The notes under the pieces: model-generated
The model's input: only the letters and a program-made list of their open reading frames with translations
Told to the model about the DNA's origin: nothing
The model's database searches: none
Program-made: the position numbers and the translations under genes
Shown here: in pieces, positions 9,732 to 18,165 of the stretch
How positions within the stretch are numbered: the first letter of the stretch is position 1
Layout of the letters: each line of letters opens with the position of its first letter
NCBI RefSeq assembly: GCF_003634705.1
Contig: NZ_RBWU01000002.1
Location: 806,001-870,000, forward strand
Reading direction: 5' to 3'
From: Actinomadura pelletieri DSM 43383
GTDB taxonomy: Bacteria > Actinomycetota > Actinomycetes > Streptosporangiales > Streptosporangiaceae
Length of the DNA stretch: 64,000 nucleotides

Positions 9732-10526
9732 ATGAGCGGATTCGGGGCGGCGACCGAGGTGCGGCGGGTCGGCGAGGGCCGGTTCGAGGCCGTCCTGGAC
9801 GGCGGCTACGCCATCGCCGGTGCCCTCAACGGCGGCTATCTCATGGCCGTCCTGGCCCGCGCCGCCGTCGCCGCGTCCCCGCACGAGCATCCCGTCTCGA
9901 CCGCGGCGACGTTCCTGCGCGTCGCCGCGGCCGGGCCCGCGGAGGTGATCGTCGAGCCCCGCAAGGAGGGCCGCACGACCGCCACGTCCCTGGTCACGCT
10001 CGTCCAGGACGGCCGTCCCACCGTGGACGCGCTGATCACCACCGGCACGCTCGACGCCGACCACGAACCCGCCTGGTCCGGCGCGCAGCCGCCCGGAATG
10101 CCGCCATTGGAGCGGTGCGCGCCGTTCGAGCCGGTGCCGGAGACCCGCGACTTCGCCGAGCGGCTCGACCTGCGCTTCGACCCCGCGCTGATGGGCTGGA
10201 CGGACGGTCGGCCCAGCGGACGTCCCGAACTTCGCGCCTGGCTCCGGCTCAGCGACGGCCACCCGCCCGACCCGTACTCCCTCGCGCTCGCCGTGGACGC
10301 GTTGCCGCCGGTCACGCTGAACCTCGGCCGCAACGGCTGGGCCCCGACCGTGGAGCTCACCTGGCACATGCGGGCCGTTCCCGCGCCCGGCTGGCTCGCC
10401 GTGCACGGCACCGGCCGCCTCCTCACCGGCGGCTGGTTCGACGAGGACGTCGAGGTGTGGGACTCCACGGGCCGTCTCGTCGCGCAGAGCCGCCAACTCG
10501 CCCGCGCGCCCCGCACCCCGGAGTGA
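9732..10526 (+). CDS. acyl-CoA thioesterase-like protein (double hotdog)
   Basis: A 264-aa TesB-like thioesterase expected to hydrolyse acyl-CoAs in the cytoplasm. The N-terminal hotdog carries the typical GGYLMAVLARAAVAA helix after NG and the ATFLRVAAAGPAEVIVEPRK strand pair. The C-terminal half (DLRFDPALMGW, LSLALAVDALPP-like, VELTWHMRA) forms the second hotdog. GGTCGGAGGGCACGG supplies the ribosome site before ATG 9732. In mycobacteria this interval holds rhomboid and murI genes instead; here the thioesterase precedes a murI relic. Substrate unknown. Confidence 0.8.
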   Translation: MSGFGAATEVRRVGEGRFEAVLDGGYAIAGALNGGYLMAVLARAAVAASPHEHPVSTAATFLRVAAAGPAEVIVEPRKEGRTTATSLVTLVQDGRPTVDALITTGTLDADHEPAWSGAQPPGMPPLERCAPFEPVPETRDFAERLDLRFDPALMGWTDGRPSGRPELRAWLRLSDGHPPDPYSLALAVDALPPVTLNLGRNGWAPTVELTWHMRAVPAPGWLAVHGTGRLLTGGWFDEDVEVWDSTGRLVAQSRQLARAPRTPE

Positions 10527-10608
10527 CGTCCCGGGTGTGACATTCAACGGTGTGATGTCCAACGCATGAACGACCTGCTGCGGGCGGAGTCGCCTAGCCT
10601 TGTGCACC

Positions 10609-10890
10609 ATGCCGAGACAACCCGCGGGGACGGGCTCCCGGACGCCGCCACCTGGCCGTCCGCGCGGACACGGCCGTGCCGCCCTGGGCGGCGGCCGTAC
10701 ACATTACTCCGGCCTGACCAGTGTCGTCTCGTATGTCATGGGAGACGGGGTCACACTGGTGTCGAGCGCCGACGAGTCCGTCGAGGACGTGTACCGAGTG
10801 CCGGACGACCGCGGACCGGCCCGCGCCGAGGCGACGGCACGGGCGCGGGACGCGTTGGACCGGGACGCGTTGGACAAGGCCCTGACCTGA
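10609..10890 (+). pseudogene. murI: relic of glutamate racemase (murI) C-terminus
   Basis: The frame read from 10609 contains THYSGLTSVVSYVMGDG and then VTLVSSADESVEDVYRV. This closely matches the C-terminal signature of actinobacterial MurI (cysteine loop GCTHYPLLT... then ISYVMGDGVTLVSSAEETAKDVYR). The catalytic GCTHY has become GGRTHY, so the second catalytic Cys is lost, and the N-terminal 180 or more residues are replaced by low-complexity Pro/Arg/Gly sequence. It lies immediately before the MBL gene, exactly where murI stands in Mycobacterium (murI-Rv1339-rph). It is non-functional as a racemase; a working murI must exist elsewhere. Confidence 0.7.
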
Positions 10891-10921
10891 ATTCCTCGGG
10901 GGACACGAAGGAGGAGTGAGC

Positions 10922-11671
10922 GTGCGGGTCACTGTGATCGGCTGCTCCGGCAGTTTCCCGGGGCCGGACAGCCCCGCGTCCAGCTATCTGGTCGAGGCGG
11001 ACGGTTACGCGCTGGTGCTCGACCTCGGCAACGGCGCGCTCGGGTCGCTCCAGCGGTTCCGCTCGCTGTACGAGATCGACGCCGTCTGTATCTCGCACCT
11101 GCACGCCGACCACTGTCTCGACCTGTGCGGGTACTGGGTGGCGCGCAAGTACCGTCCGGGCGGCCCGCCGCCGCGGATCCCCGTGTACGGGCCCGCGGGC
11201 ACCGCGGCCCGCATGGCCAAGGCCTACGACCTCGCCCCCGACCCGGGCATGTCGGAGGCGTTCGACTTCCGGCCCCTGCCGAGCGGCCCCTACGAGATCG
11301 GGCCGTTCCGGGTGACGACCGCGCTGATGCCGCACCCGGTCGAGGCGTACGCGTTCCGCGTCGAGCACGGCGGCCGGACCCTCGCCTACTCCGGCGACAC
11401 CGGCCCGTCCGATCTGCTGGTCGACCTGGCGAGGGACGCGGACCTGTTCCTCTGCGAGGCGTCGTTCCTCGACCGGCCCGGCCTGCCCGAGGGGCTGCAC
11501 CTGACCGCCCGCGAGGCCGGTGAGCACGCCGCCCGCGCCGGGGTGGGACGGCTCGTCCTCACCCATCTGGTGCCGTGGAACGACAGCGACGTCTCGCTCA
11601 AGGAGGCGCGGGCGAGCGATTACGACGGTGCCATCGACCTGGCCCGGGTGGGCGCCCAGTACACCCTGTGA
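10922..11671 (+). CDS. MBL-fold metallo-hydrolase, Rv1339-like (cyclic nucleotide phosphodiesterase family)
   Basis: Metallo-beta-lactamase-fold hydrolase of the RNase Z-like/class II phosphodiesterase group; the M. tuberculosis orthologue Rv1339 degrades cAMP. 249 aa with motif HLHADH at 59-64, a second His in [10 protein letters not shown], Asp in SGDTGPSD and a final His in LTHLVPW. A GTG at 10916 is in frame, but AAGGAGG (10908-10914) is only 1 base from it and 7 bases from GTG 10922, so 10922 is chosen. It begins the conserved trio MBL-rph-rdgB. Confidence 0.85.
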   Translation: MRVTVIGCSGSFPGPDSPASSYLVEADGYALVLDLGNGALGSLQRFRSLYEIDAVCISHLHADHCLDLCGYWVARKYRPGGPPPRIPVYGPAGTAARMAKAYDLAPDPGMSEAFDFRPLPSGPYEIGPFRVTTALMPHPVEAYAFRVEHGGRTLAYSGDTGPSDLLVDLARDADLFLCEASFLDRPGLPEGLHLTAREAGEHAARAGVGRLVLTHLVPWNDSDVSLKEARASDYDGAIDLARVGAQYTL

Positions 11672-11691
11672 ACCCCGCTAGGGTAAGGCGC

Positions 11692-12411
11692 ATGGCTCGC
11701 CCCGACGATCGCGCACCCGACCAGCTCCGTCCCGTCCGCGTCAAGCGCGGATGGCTCGACCACGCGGAGGGGTCGGCGCTCATCGAGTTCGGCGCGACCC
11801 GGGTGCTGTGCGCCGCGTCCGTCCAGGAGTCGGTGCCCCGCTGGCGACGCGACAGCGGGCTCGGCTGGGTCACCGCCGAGTACGCGATGCTGCCGCGCGC
11901 CACCAACACCCGCAACGACCGCGAGTCCGTCAAGGGCCGGATCGGTGGCCGCACCCACGAGATCTCCCGGCTGATCGGACGTTCCGTCCGGGCGTGCGTC
12001 GACTTCAAGGCCCTCGGCGAGAACACGATCCAGCTCGACTGTGACGTTCTGCAGGCCGACGGCGGCACCCGCACCGCCGCGATCACCGGCGCGTACGTGG
12101 CGTTGGCCGACGCCGTCGCGTGGATGCGGGAACGCAGACTGCTCCGGGGCGACCCGCTCGTCACGTCCGTGTCGGCGGTCAGCGTCGGCGTCGTCGACGG
12201 CGAGCCCCGCCTCGACCTCTGCTACGAGGAGGACAACGTCGCGGGCACCGACATGAACGTCGTGTGCACGGGCGACGGCCGGTTCGCCGAGGTGCAGGGC
12301 ACCGCGGAGGGCACGCCCTTCGACCGCTCCGAACTGGACGCGCTCCTCGACCTCGCCGCCGCGGGCTGCGCCGAGCTGACCCGCATCCAGACCGAGGCCC
12401 TCGCCCGATGA
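11692..12411 (+). CDS. rph: ribonuclease PH
   Basis: Phosphorolytic 3'-5' exoribonuclease that trims tRNA 3' ends, active as a hexamer. 239 aa, family-typical. Signatures are the [20 protein letters not shown] opening, the [20 protein letters not shown] block, [16 protein letters not shown] and the phosphate-site segment [19 protein letters not shown] 11692 follows the MBL gene by 20 bases. It overlaps rdgB by 4 bases (ATGA), so the two are translationally coupled. Confidence 0.95.
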   Translation: MARPDDRAPDQLRPVRVKRGWLDHAEGSALIEFGATRVLCAASVQESVPRWRRDSGLGWVTAEYAMLPRATNTRNDRESVKGRIGGRTHEISRLIGRSVRACVDFKALGENTIQLDCDVLQADGGTRTAAITGAYVALADAVAWMRERRLLRGDPLVTSVSAVSVGVVDGEPRLDLCYEEDNVAGTDMNVVCTGDGRFAEVQGTAEGTPFDRSELDALLDLAAAGCAELTRIQTEALAR

Positions 12412-13013
12412 CGAGGATCGTGCTTGCGACCCACAACCGGGGCAAGGTCGCGGAACTGCGGCGCATCCTCGACGGCTTCGACGTCGTCGGCCTCGACGAG
12501 TTCCCCGGCGCGCCCGACGTTCCCGAGACCGAGCTGACGTTCGAGGGGAACGCACTGCTGAAGGCGCGGGCGGTCGCCGCGTTCACCGGGCTGCCCGCCG
12601 TCGCCGACGACTCCGGCCTGTGCGTGGACGCGCTGAACGGCATGCCGGGAGTGCTGTCCGCCCGCTGGTCGGGGGGCCTCGGCGCCGCCACCGGCGACCG
12701 TGATGCCGCGAACCTCCAGTTGGTCCTCGACCAGCTCGGTGACGTTCCGGACGGTCAGCGCGGCGCGTCGTTCGTGTGCTCGGCGGTGCTGGTCGTCCCG
12801 GACGGTGTCGAACACTGCGTCGAAGGCCGGTTGCACGGTTCCCTCATCCGCGACCCCCGCGGCACGGGCGGCTTCGGCTACGACCCGATCTTCGTCCCGG
12901 AGGGCGAGACCCGCACGACCGCCGAGATGTCCCCGGAGGAGAAGGACGCGATCAGCCACCGGGGCAAGGCCTTCCGCGCCCTGGCGGCCCTCATTCCCGA
13001 AGCGGTGGCCTGA
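12408..13013 (+). CDS. rdgB: non-canonical purine NTP pyrophosphatase (RdgB/HAM1)
   Basis: Hydrolyses dITP/XTP to monophosphates, cleaning the nucleotide pool. 201 aa with the Ham1 motifs: [12 protein letters not shown] at the N-terminus, [11 protein letters not shown], the catalytic [25 protein letters not shown] and the C-terminal [15 protein letters not shown] and [11 protein letters not shown]. The start ATG 12408 overlaps the rph stop. It ends 9 bases before the convergent MEDS operon. Confidence 0.95.
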   Translation: MTRIVLATHNRGKVAELRRILDGFDVVGLDEFPGAPDVPETELTFEGNALLKARAVAAFTGLPAVADDSGLCVDALNGMPGVLSARWSGGLGAATGDRDAANLQLVLDQLGDVPDGQRGASFVCSAVLVVPDGVEHCVEGRLHGSLIRDPRGTGGFGYDPIFVPEGETRTTAEMSPEEKDAISHRGKAFRALAALIPEAVA

Positions 13014-13022
13014 CCCCGCACG

Positions 13023-13946
13023 TCAGATGCGGCTGTAGAGCCTGACCGAGGTGGCGTTCCAGTCGGCGCGCAGTTCCACCAGGTCGACCAGGAGCCGGAC
13101 GGTCCAGAGCCCGAAGCCGCGCTGGAGCGCGGTGTCGGGCGGGATGTAGCCGGTGAGCGGGCTCGGGCCGGGACACCAGCGGCCGCGGTCGCCGATCTCG
13201 CAGACCAGGTCGTCGCCGCTCTGCCACATCCACATGCCGACCGGCGGGGTGCCGTGCCGGAGCGCGTTCGCCGCCACCTCGTTCGCGGCCGTGACGAGGT
13301 TCTGCGTCTGCTGTCCGGTGAGGCCGTGCTTGTGGGCGCGTTCGCCGACGAACGCCCGCAACGGGTGCAGGTCGTCGCCGTCGACGGGGAGGTGTTCGGC
13401 GGTGTCGGGACGTTCGGGGCTCCGTGCGCGGTCGCAGTCGGCCCCGAACGTGACCGGGTCGACGTAGTGGTCGCTGGAATGGGCGCGTCCGCCGTCCAGG
13501 AGCAGGGGGTGGGTGCGCCGGGCGCCCGTGAGGATGGGCGGTGGCAGCGTCCGGGTGTCGTAGGTGCACAACGCGCGGGCGCCCGAATGTTCGAACACCG
13601 CGTTGATGAGGGACTCGTAGCGGATCCACTCCCGTGTCCGCCGTTCGTCCAGCCCCTCCCAGATCGGTTCGGCGACGGCGCAGACCCTGCGGGGGGCGCT
13701 GGCCGTCACGACGGTCTGGTAGTCGCGCAGGGTATGGACGGGATGCCGGTAGAACCCCGCCGCGTCGATGAACTGGATCGGCGGGTCGGTGGCCGGGAAC
13801 ACGTCCCGCAGAGCGGACAGGTTCGGTTCCCGGACCACGGCGAGGACGGCCTGGTCACGCTCCAGCCCGGACGTGAGGAACGGGACGGTGGCGGACAGGA
13901 AGTCGTCGGTGCCGCGGTACAGGAACGCCCTGTGCTCCAAGGACAT
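13023..13946 (-). CDS. MEDS sensor domain plus RsbW-like ATPase (anti-sigma factor type)
   Basis: A 307-aa cytoplasmic regulator. The N-terminal MEDS domain (about 1-170; HRAFLYRGTDDFLSATVPFL, YESLINAVFEHSGARALCTY) is a ligand or signal sensor related to DcmR. The C-terminal HATPase_c_2 domain has its N-box in AANEVAANALRHG (near 225) and a G-box-like segment in CEIGDRGRW and FGLWTVR. Such fusions act as anti-sigma kinases in partner switching. It is the last of three co-directional MEDS genes; its ATG shares one base with the upstream STAS gene stop (TGATG), so translation is coupled. Confidence 0.8.
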   Translation of the reverse strand: MSLEHRAFLYRGTDDFLSATVPFLTSGLERDQAVLAVVREPNLSALRDVFPATDPPIQFIDAAGFYRHPVHTLRDYQTVVTASAPRRVCAVAEPIWEGLDERRTREWIRYESLINAVFEHSGARALCTYDTRTLPPPILTGARRTHPLLLDGGRAHSSDHYVDPVTFGADCDRARSPERPDTAEHLPVDGDDLHPLRAFVGERAHKHGLTGQQTQNLVTAANEVAANALRHGTPPVGMWMWQSGDDLVCEIGDRGRWCPGPSPLTGYIPPDTALQRGFGLWTVRLLVDLVELRADWNATSVRLYSRI

Positions 13947-14947
13947 CAGCCGACGCCCCCCGAGGCACCGCCCCGCGACCCCTGCGCGGGCCGGGCGGGA
14001 CCGCCGCGGACGACGCCCGGCAGCCGGTGCCAGCCGACCATCTCGATGACGTTCTCCACATGCGGCGACAGATGGTCGAGCACCAGCGGCTCGCCCTCGG
14101 GCCGCCGGGTGGCGTGCCTGGCCAGCAGGTGCAGACCGCCGAGGTCGATGAACGCCAGGCGCGAGAAGTCGAGATGGACGCGACCACAGGCGTTGTCCAC
14201 CTGCGACAGCTTCTCGGCGAACACGGCGTGGCGGGCGGCGTCCAGCTCCCCCTCGACGCGCAGGCCGTCCGGTTCGAAGGTGCGCACGATCTTCAAAATC
14301 CCGTCATCGAATTCGGGGTTCACTTCCACGAGGACCTCGTGTGTGTCGCGGAGGGCGATGAGCTCGTCGGGCGAGCACGCGCGCCGGTCGATCTGGCAGA
14401 TGGCCATCGCCATGGTGCTCGGCGACACCGTGTCGCCGACGCGATGCTCGCAGCCCAGCACCTGGCCGAGGTCGGAGCGCCGGGGCCCGTTCACCAGCCA
14501 GCTGTGGTCGGTGGTGATGCGCACGGCGCGGAAACCCTGGTCGAACGCCTCGCCGACCTCGCGGCCGAGCGTGTCCACCATCATGGCGGGTGCGAAGTGG
14601 CCGTGCCGGTCGAGGCAGGCGTCCCGCAGGGAGATCACCCGCAGTGTGCCGGTCCGGCGGTGGGCGTCCACGTCGATCCGGGGCCCGGTGCCGAGGCCGG
14701 GGAGGCGGTCCGGTGGAACGTCGGTGACATAGACGACCTTCTCGGTGGTTTCCAGGCCTTCCCGGACGAAGGGGCCGATGACCCGGTCGCGCTCCTCCAG
14801 ACCGCTGTAGGCCAGCCAGCCGTGGTCGCCCGGCCGGAGGGCGCTCACGGGACGCTTGGCCAACCAGGGTGTCTCCATGGCCTGCCCATCGGGTTCGGTG
14901 GTCCGCTCAGGGTACGCCGGGCCGGGGACTTCGCGTGCCGAATGCAT
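13946..14947 (-). CDS. MEDS sensor domain plus STAS domain (anti-sigma factor antagonist type)
   Basis: A 333-aa protein. The N-terminal MEDS domain (about 30-215; HGWLAYSGLEERDRVIGPF, ITTDHSWLVNGP, STMAMAICQIDRR) is fused to a C-terminal STAS domain (about 225-310; LRVEGELDAARHAVFAEKL, VHLDFSRLAFIDLGGLHLL). The phosphorylatable position of the STAS loop reads FIDLGG, with no Ser where RsbV/SpoIIAA proteins carry it (D-S-S/T-G), so classic kinase control may be lost. ATG 14947 is chosen because GAGGAA lies about 6 bases upstream; METPWL at 14878 is an alternative. Middle gene of the three-gene module. Confidence 0.78.
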   Translation of the reverse strand: MHSAREVPGPAYPERTTEPDGQAMETPWLAKRPVSALRPGDHGWLAYSGLEERDRVIGPFVREGLETTEKVVYVTDVPPDRLPGLGTGPRIDVDAHRRTGTLRVISLRDACLDRHGHFAPAMMVDTLGREVGEAFDQGFRAVRITTDHSWLVNGPRRSDLGQVLGCEHRVGDTVSPSTMAMAICQIDRRACSPDELIALRDTHEVLVEVNPEFDDGILKIVRTFEPDGLRVEGELDAARHAVFAEKLSQVDNACGRVHLDFSRLAFIDLGGLHLLARHATRRPEGEPLVLDHLSPHVENVIEMVGWHRLPGVVRGGPARPAQGSRGGASGGVG

Positions 14948-14955
14948 GGAGTTCC

Positions 14956-15957
14956 TCACGCTCCGTTCGTGTCGGCGGATACGGGCAGTGCGAACCTCAG
15001 CCGGACGACGCTGCCGCCGTCGCCCCGCCTGATCTGCACGGTCGAGCACAGCAGCCGGACGGCCCACAGCCCGAACCGGCCACCGGACGCGGCCTCGCCG
15101 GGCCGCGGCGGGATCAGCCCGTACCCGGTGCCGGACGGCCAGCGACCTTCGTCGGCGACCTCGCAGACGAAGGCGGGCACGCCGCCGGACGCGTCCGTCC
15201 ACATCCGCAGCACGATGGGCGGTTCACCGTGCCGCAGCGCGTTGGTGACGACCTCGGTGACGGCGACGAGAAGCCGTTGCAGGTCCTCGCCCGGCAGCGG
15301 CGTCCGCCGGGCGTACTCGCCGACATAGGCGCGCAGCCAGTACAGGTCAGGGCGATCGATCTTGAACGTGTCGGCGTCGGGCGGCGGCTCCGGCAGTGGC
15401 TCGCCGTCGCGCTGTTCGCAGTAGACCCACGGGTCCACGAACCCGGGGTTGGCGACGGCCCGCGCGCCGTGCACCGTCTCCGGATGCGTCCGGCGGGCCG
15501 CCGCGACGACGCCCGCGGGCAGCGCGGCTGCGTACGGGCACAGGAGCGAGGCGCCGGTGCCGCGCAGCGCGACGTTCGCGACGGCCTCGGTCCGCAGCCA
15601 CTCGGCGACCTCGACCGGCGGCCGTGTCGCCCACACCGGTTCGCCGAGGACCCGGAGCCGGTGCCCGCGCCGGGCGGCGTCGTCGGCGTCGTTGAGGCAG
15701 TCGGCGAGGGTCCGCGGCGGATGCGCGTACCAGATGGCCGGATCGCGGAACTCGACCCGCGGCGCGGCGGGGCCGAGCGCGTCCCGCAGCAGCGTCTCCC
15801 GCCCGGTCCCGCAGACGGCGAGGACGCGGTCGCCCGCGTCCACCCCGTCCAGCAGGAAGGGCAGCACACCGTCGAGATACTGGTCCAAGCCGTCATAGGG
15901 CAGCACACGGTGTGTGAAGGAGCCGCTCGGCGCGGACCCCGCCGGACGTGTGATCAT
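14956..15957 (-). CDS. MEDS sensor domain plus RsbW-like ATPase (anti-sigma factor type)
   Basis: First gene of the minus-strand MEDS trio, 333 aa. The MEDS part covers about 1-180 (FTHRVLPYDGLDQYLDGVLPF, LRTEAVANVALRGTGASLLC). The HATPase_c_2 part covers about 200-325, with N-box VAVTEVVTNALRHGEPP, CEVADEGRW and FGLWAVRLL. It is a divergent paralogue of the third gene with the same architecture. The gap to the STAS gene is 8 bases. Together the trio looks like a partner-switching switch with a sensor on every component; the cognate sigma factor is not in this window. Confidence 0.8.
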   Translation of the reverse strand: MITRPAGSAPSGSFTHRVLPYDGLDQYLDGVLPFLLDGVDAGDRVLAVCGTGRETLLRDALGPAAPRVEFRDPAIWYAHPPRTLADCLNDADDAARRGHRLRVLGEPVWATRPPVEVAEWLRTEAVANVALRGTGASLLCPYAAALPAGVVAAARRTHPETVHGARAVANPGFVDPWVYCEQRDGEPLPEPPPDADTFKIDRPDLYWLRAYVGEYARRTPLPGEDLQRLLVAVTEVVTNALRHGEPPIVLRMWTDASGGVPAFVCEVADEGRWPSGTGYGLIPPRPGEAASGGRFGLWAVRLLCSTVQIRRGDGGSVVRLRFALPVSADTNGA

Positions 15958-16169
15958 GATGTCACCGACTGTGCTGGCGGACGGCCCCTCAAGCCTAGGC
16001 CGTCTCCGACCGCCCTGCCGAGACCGTCCCGCAAATGAAGCCGGAAATTCTCACAGTTCCCGTCCGCAATTTCGCGTAGGGTCGGCCCCTTATCCCGGGC
16101 CCGGCGGAAATCCGTTGCCGAGGCCGCGGACCGAACCGCTAAGCTGAACGCGCTCCGGACGGAGCACCG

Positions 16170-16254
16170 GCGGGCGTGGCGAAACCAGGTATACGCGGCA
16201 GGTTTAGGTCCTGTTGGTGGCGACACCGTGGGGGTTCGAATCCCCCCGCCCGTA
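16170..16254 (+). tRNA. tRNA-Leu (anticodon UAG)
   Basis: Cloverleaf folded by hand. Acceptor GCGGGCG pairs with CGCCCGT (G-U at the end), followed by D-stem GCG/CGC, anticodon stem GCAGG/CCTGT with loop TTTAGGT giving anticodon TAG, a class II variable arm with stem GGTG/CACC, T-stem GGGGG/CCCCC around TTCGAAT, and discriminator A. The long variable arm and A73 fit leucine. CCA is not encoded. A possible -10 TAAGCT lies at 16140-16145 with TTGCCG at 16115 as a weak -35. Confidence 0.93.
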
Positions 16255-16268
16255 CCCCTTGTTCGGCG

Positions 16269-16736
16269 CTAGATGCCGAGGTCGCGGCGGAGACGCTCGA
16301 CGTGACCGGTGGCCTTCACGTTGTAGTACGCCTTCTCGATCCCGCCGTCGGCGTCGACGAGGAAGGTGGAGCGGATGACGCCGACGACGACCCGGCCGTA
16401 GAGCTTCTTCTCCCCGTAGGCGCCGTAGGCCTGGAGCACCTCGGCGTCCGGGTCGGACAGCAACGGGAAGGTCAGGCCCTCCTTCTCCCGGAACTTGGCG
16501 AGCTTGGCCGGCTTGTCAGGGGAGATGCCGACGACGGCGACACCCGCCGCCTCAAGGTCGCCGAGGCTGCCCTGGAAGTCGACGGCCTCCTTGGTGCAGC
16601 CCGGGGTGAGCGCCGCCGGGTAGAAGTAGAGGATCACGCGCTTACCGCGCAGCGAGGACAGCGACACCGGGACGTCGTCGGCGTCGGGAAGCTCGAATTC
16701 GGGGGCGACGTCGCCCGGCTGCAGCCGCTCGGACAC
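16269..16736 (-). CDS. bcp: thioredoxin-dependent peroxiredoxin, Bcp/PrxQ type with a single Cys
   Basis: Reduces hydrogen peroxide and organic hydroperoxides. 155 aa, with the peroxidatic Cys47 in LTPGCTKEA. The usual PrxQ resolving Cys five residues later is Val here (EAV instead of EAC), and no other Cys exists in the protein, so it must work as a one-Cys enzyme with an external thiol. GTG 16736 is chosen from the AAAGGCGGG site about 6 bases upstream; the longer open frame is not family-like. Convergent with the tRNA-Leu gene. Confidence 0.88.
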   Translation of the reverse strand: MSERLQPGDVAPEFELPDADDVPVSLSSLRGKRVILYFYPAALTPGCTKEAVDFQGSLGDLEAAGVAVVGISPDKPAKLAKFREKEGLTFPLLSDPDAEVLQAYGAYGEKKLYGRVVVGVIRSTFLVDADGGIEKAYYNVKATGHVERLRRDLGI

Positions 16737-16916
16737 CCTGTCCCGCCTTTCGCTCGGATGATGAACCCAACGGTACCGGCTGGGGTACCTCGGGCGTTCG
16801 GCGGGAGAACCTGCCAGACTGTTCGGATCACCCTTCGTCGGCCACGGTTTCGTCCGCGCGAACCCGTCCGTACGAGCCCGCTCGCACACTTCGCTCGAAC
16901 ACGATAAGGACACGGC

Positions 16917-17237
16917 ATGGCTGACAGTGCCCGCAGCCCCGATGAGCTGGAACGGGAGATCGAGATCCGCCGCCAGCGGCTCGCGCGTACCGTGGACGAG
17001 TTCGCCGCCCGGGTCAGCCCGAAGAACGTCGCGCAGCGGGGCACCGAACGGCTGAAGGAGGAGGCCGGTCAGGTCGCGCGGGCCGTCGGCGCGATCATGC
17101 GCCCCGACGACGCCGCCGTCGAGGCCAAGGACCCGGCGGGCGGCGGGCCGGACAAGCGCCTGGTGCTGGTCGGCGTCGGCGCCGCCGTCACCGTGACCGC
17201 CCTGATCCTCTGGGGCCGCAGGCGCAGGCGCCGCTGA
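16917..17237 (+). CDS. DUF3618 family small membrane protein
   Basis: A 106-aa protein typical of DUF3618: an N-terminal helical segment RSPDELEREIEIRRQRLART (about 6-25), a middle amphipathic region (LKEEAGQVARAVGAIM) and one transmembrane helix near 82-98 (LVLVGVGAAVTVTALIL) followed by a basic tail GRRRRRR. AAGGA at 16906-16910 lies 6 bases before the ATG. Probably an inner-membrane protein with a cytoplasmic N-terminus. Function unknown. The last 50 bases overlap the end of a small convergent gene. Confidence 0.82.
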   Translation: MADSARSPDELEREIEIRRQRLARTVDEFAARVSPKNVAQRGTERLKEEAGQVARAVGAIMRPDDAAVEAKDPAGGGPDKRLVLVGVGAAVTVTALILWGRRRRRR

Positions 17238-17439
17238 GCCGCGTCCCCGGGGCGGCACGCCGCTCCCGGACGCCACGGCGCAGGATCCGGGCGACGTCCC
17301 GCAGGTCGGCGAGTTCGGCGCGGCACGGCGGGCAGCCGCGCAGATGCGCCGACAGTTCGTCGGCCTCGGCGCCGGGCAGCCGTCCGAGGGCGTAGACGCC
17401 GAGGCCGACGCGGAACTCCCCGCAGTCCGTACCTCCCAC
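17188..17439 (-). CDS. putative zf-HC2 (anti-sigma-factor-like) zinc-finger protein
   Basis: An 83-codon frame with a recognisable zf-HC2 core: DCGEFRVGLGVYALGRL then DELSAHLRGCPPCRAEL, carrying the C..H..CxxC zinc ligands of anti-sigma factors and mycothiol-responsive proteins. No clear Shine-Dalgarno precedes the GTG at 17439, and no sigma-factor gene is next to it. The 3' end overlaps the DUF3618 gene by 50 bases on the opposite strand. The domain match is good, but start and expression are uncertain; it may be a degraded remnant. Confidence 0.5.
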   Translation of the reverse strand: MGGTDCGEFRVGLGVYALGRLPGAEADELSAHLRGCPPCRAELADLRDVARILRRGVRERRAAPGTRLSGACACGPRGSGRSR

Positions 17440-17462
17440 GTCTGATGTACGGGCCCCCGGCC

Positions 17463-18134
17463 CTACCCGTTCAGTTCGGGGGGCGTCACGGTGAAGCGGG
17501 CCTCGACGGCGGCGCGAATGACCTGCGTCACGGGCTCCAGGTCGATCGGCTCGGGTTCCTCGGCCGCCCCCCGGCTCCTTTCCCGCCCGTAGGCGGCGGC
17601 GAGCGCGACGGGACCGCCGACGTCCCGGCCGAGACCCTCGTCCGACAGTTCGACGAGGCCGGTGAGCCGCGACCCGAGCGCCTCGGCATAGCCGCGTGCG
17701 CGTTCGACGGCCTCGTGCGCGGCCTGCCGCGCCGCCCGTCGGTACACCTCGCTCTCGCGGCGCAGCGCCCACTCGGGCCCGTCGACATAGGTGCGCTCCA
17801 TGTCACCGAGCCGGGTGACCAGTTCACCGAGCACACCGAAGTCCACCACCGTGATCTTGATCCACACGGTGCCCCGGTAGGCGCGGACGTCCCCCTCGCG
17901 CCGCCGGTACTTCAGCAGCGGCGCGATCGACAGCCCGCCCGTCTCCACCTTCTCCACGGCCTCGCCGTAGGAGGCGAGCAGGTCGAGGCAGCGCTGGTTG
18001 CGTTCGGTGAGCCGGTCGAGGGCCCTGCGCCGGTCGGTCTCCTGCGACTGGACGTGCACCGACAGCCGCGCGATCTCCGGCTCGGCCTCCACCACGGCCT
18101 CTCCACGCACACTGATCACCGGAGCATCGCTCAT
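17463..18134 (-). CDS. SIMPL (DUF541) domain protein
   Basis: A 223-aa member of the SIMPL/DUF541 family. The N-terminus ISVRGEAVVEAEPEIARLSV and the body segments SIAPLLKYRRREGDVRAYRG and AYAEALGSRLTGLVELSDEG are typical (repeated ribbon of amphipathic strands). Unlike many family members there is no signal peptide, so this copy is probably cytoplasmic. Function is not established; relatives are linked to oxidative stress or surface assembly. The start ATG 18134 faces a GC-rich spacer with 25-bp repeats. Confidence 0.78.
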   Translation of the reverse strand: MSDAPVISVRGEAVVEAEPEIARLSVHVQSQETDRRRALDRLTERNQRCLDLLASYGEAVEKVETGGLSIAPLLKYRRREGDVRAYRGTVWIKITVVDFGVLGELVTRLGDMERTYVDGPEWALRRESEVYRRAARQAAHEAVERARGYAEALGSRLTGLVELSDEGLGRDVGGPVALAAAYGRERSRGAAEEPEPIDLEPVTQVIRAAVEARFTVTPPELNG

Positions 18135-18165
18135 CCCCCCAACCTAACCCCCCGAACCCCGCGCA

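Noticed and set aside
10594..10932. 112-codon minus-strand ORF over the murI relic
   Set aside because: No family features or ribosome site; the plus-strand frame carries the recognisable MurI C-terminal signature.
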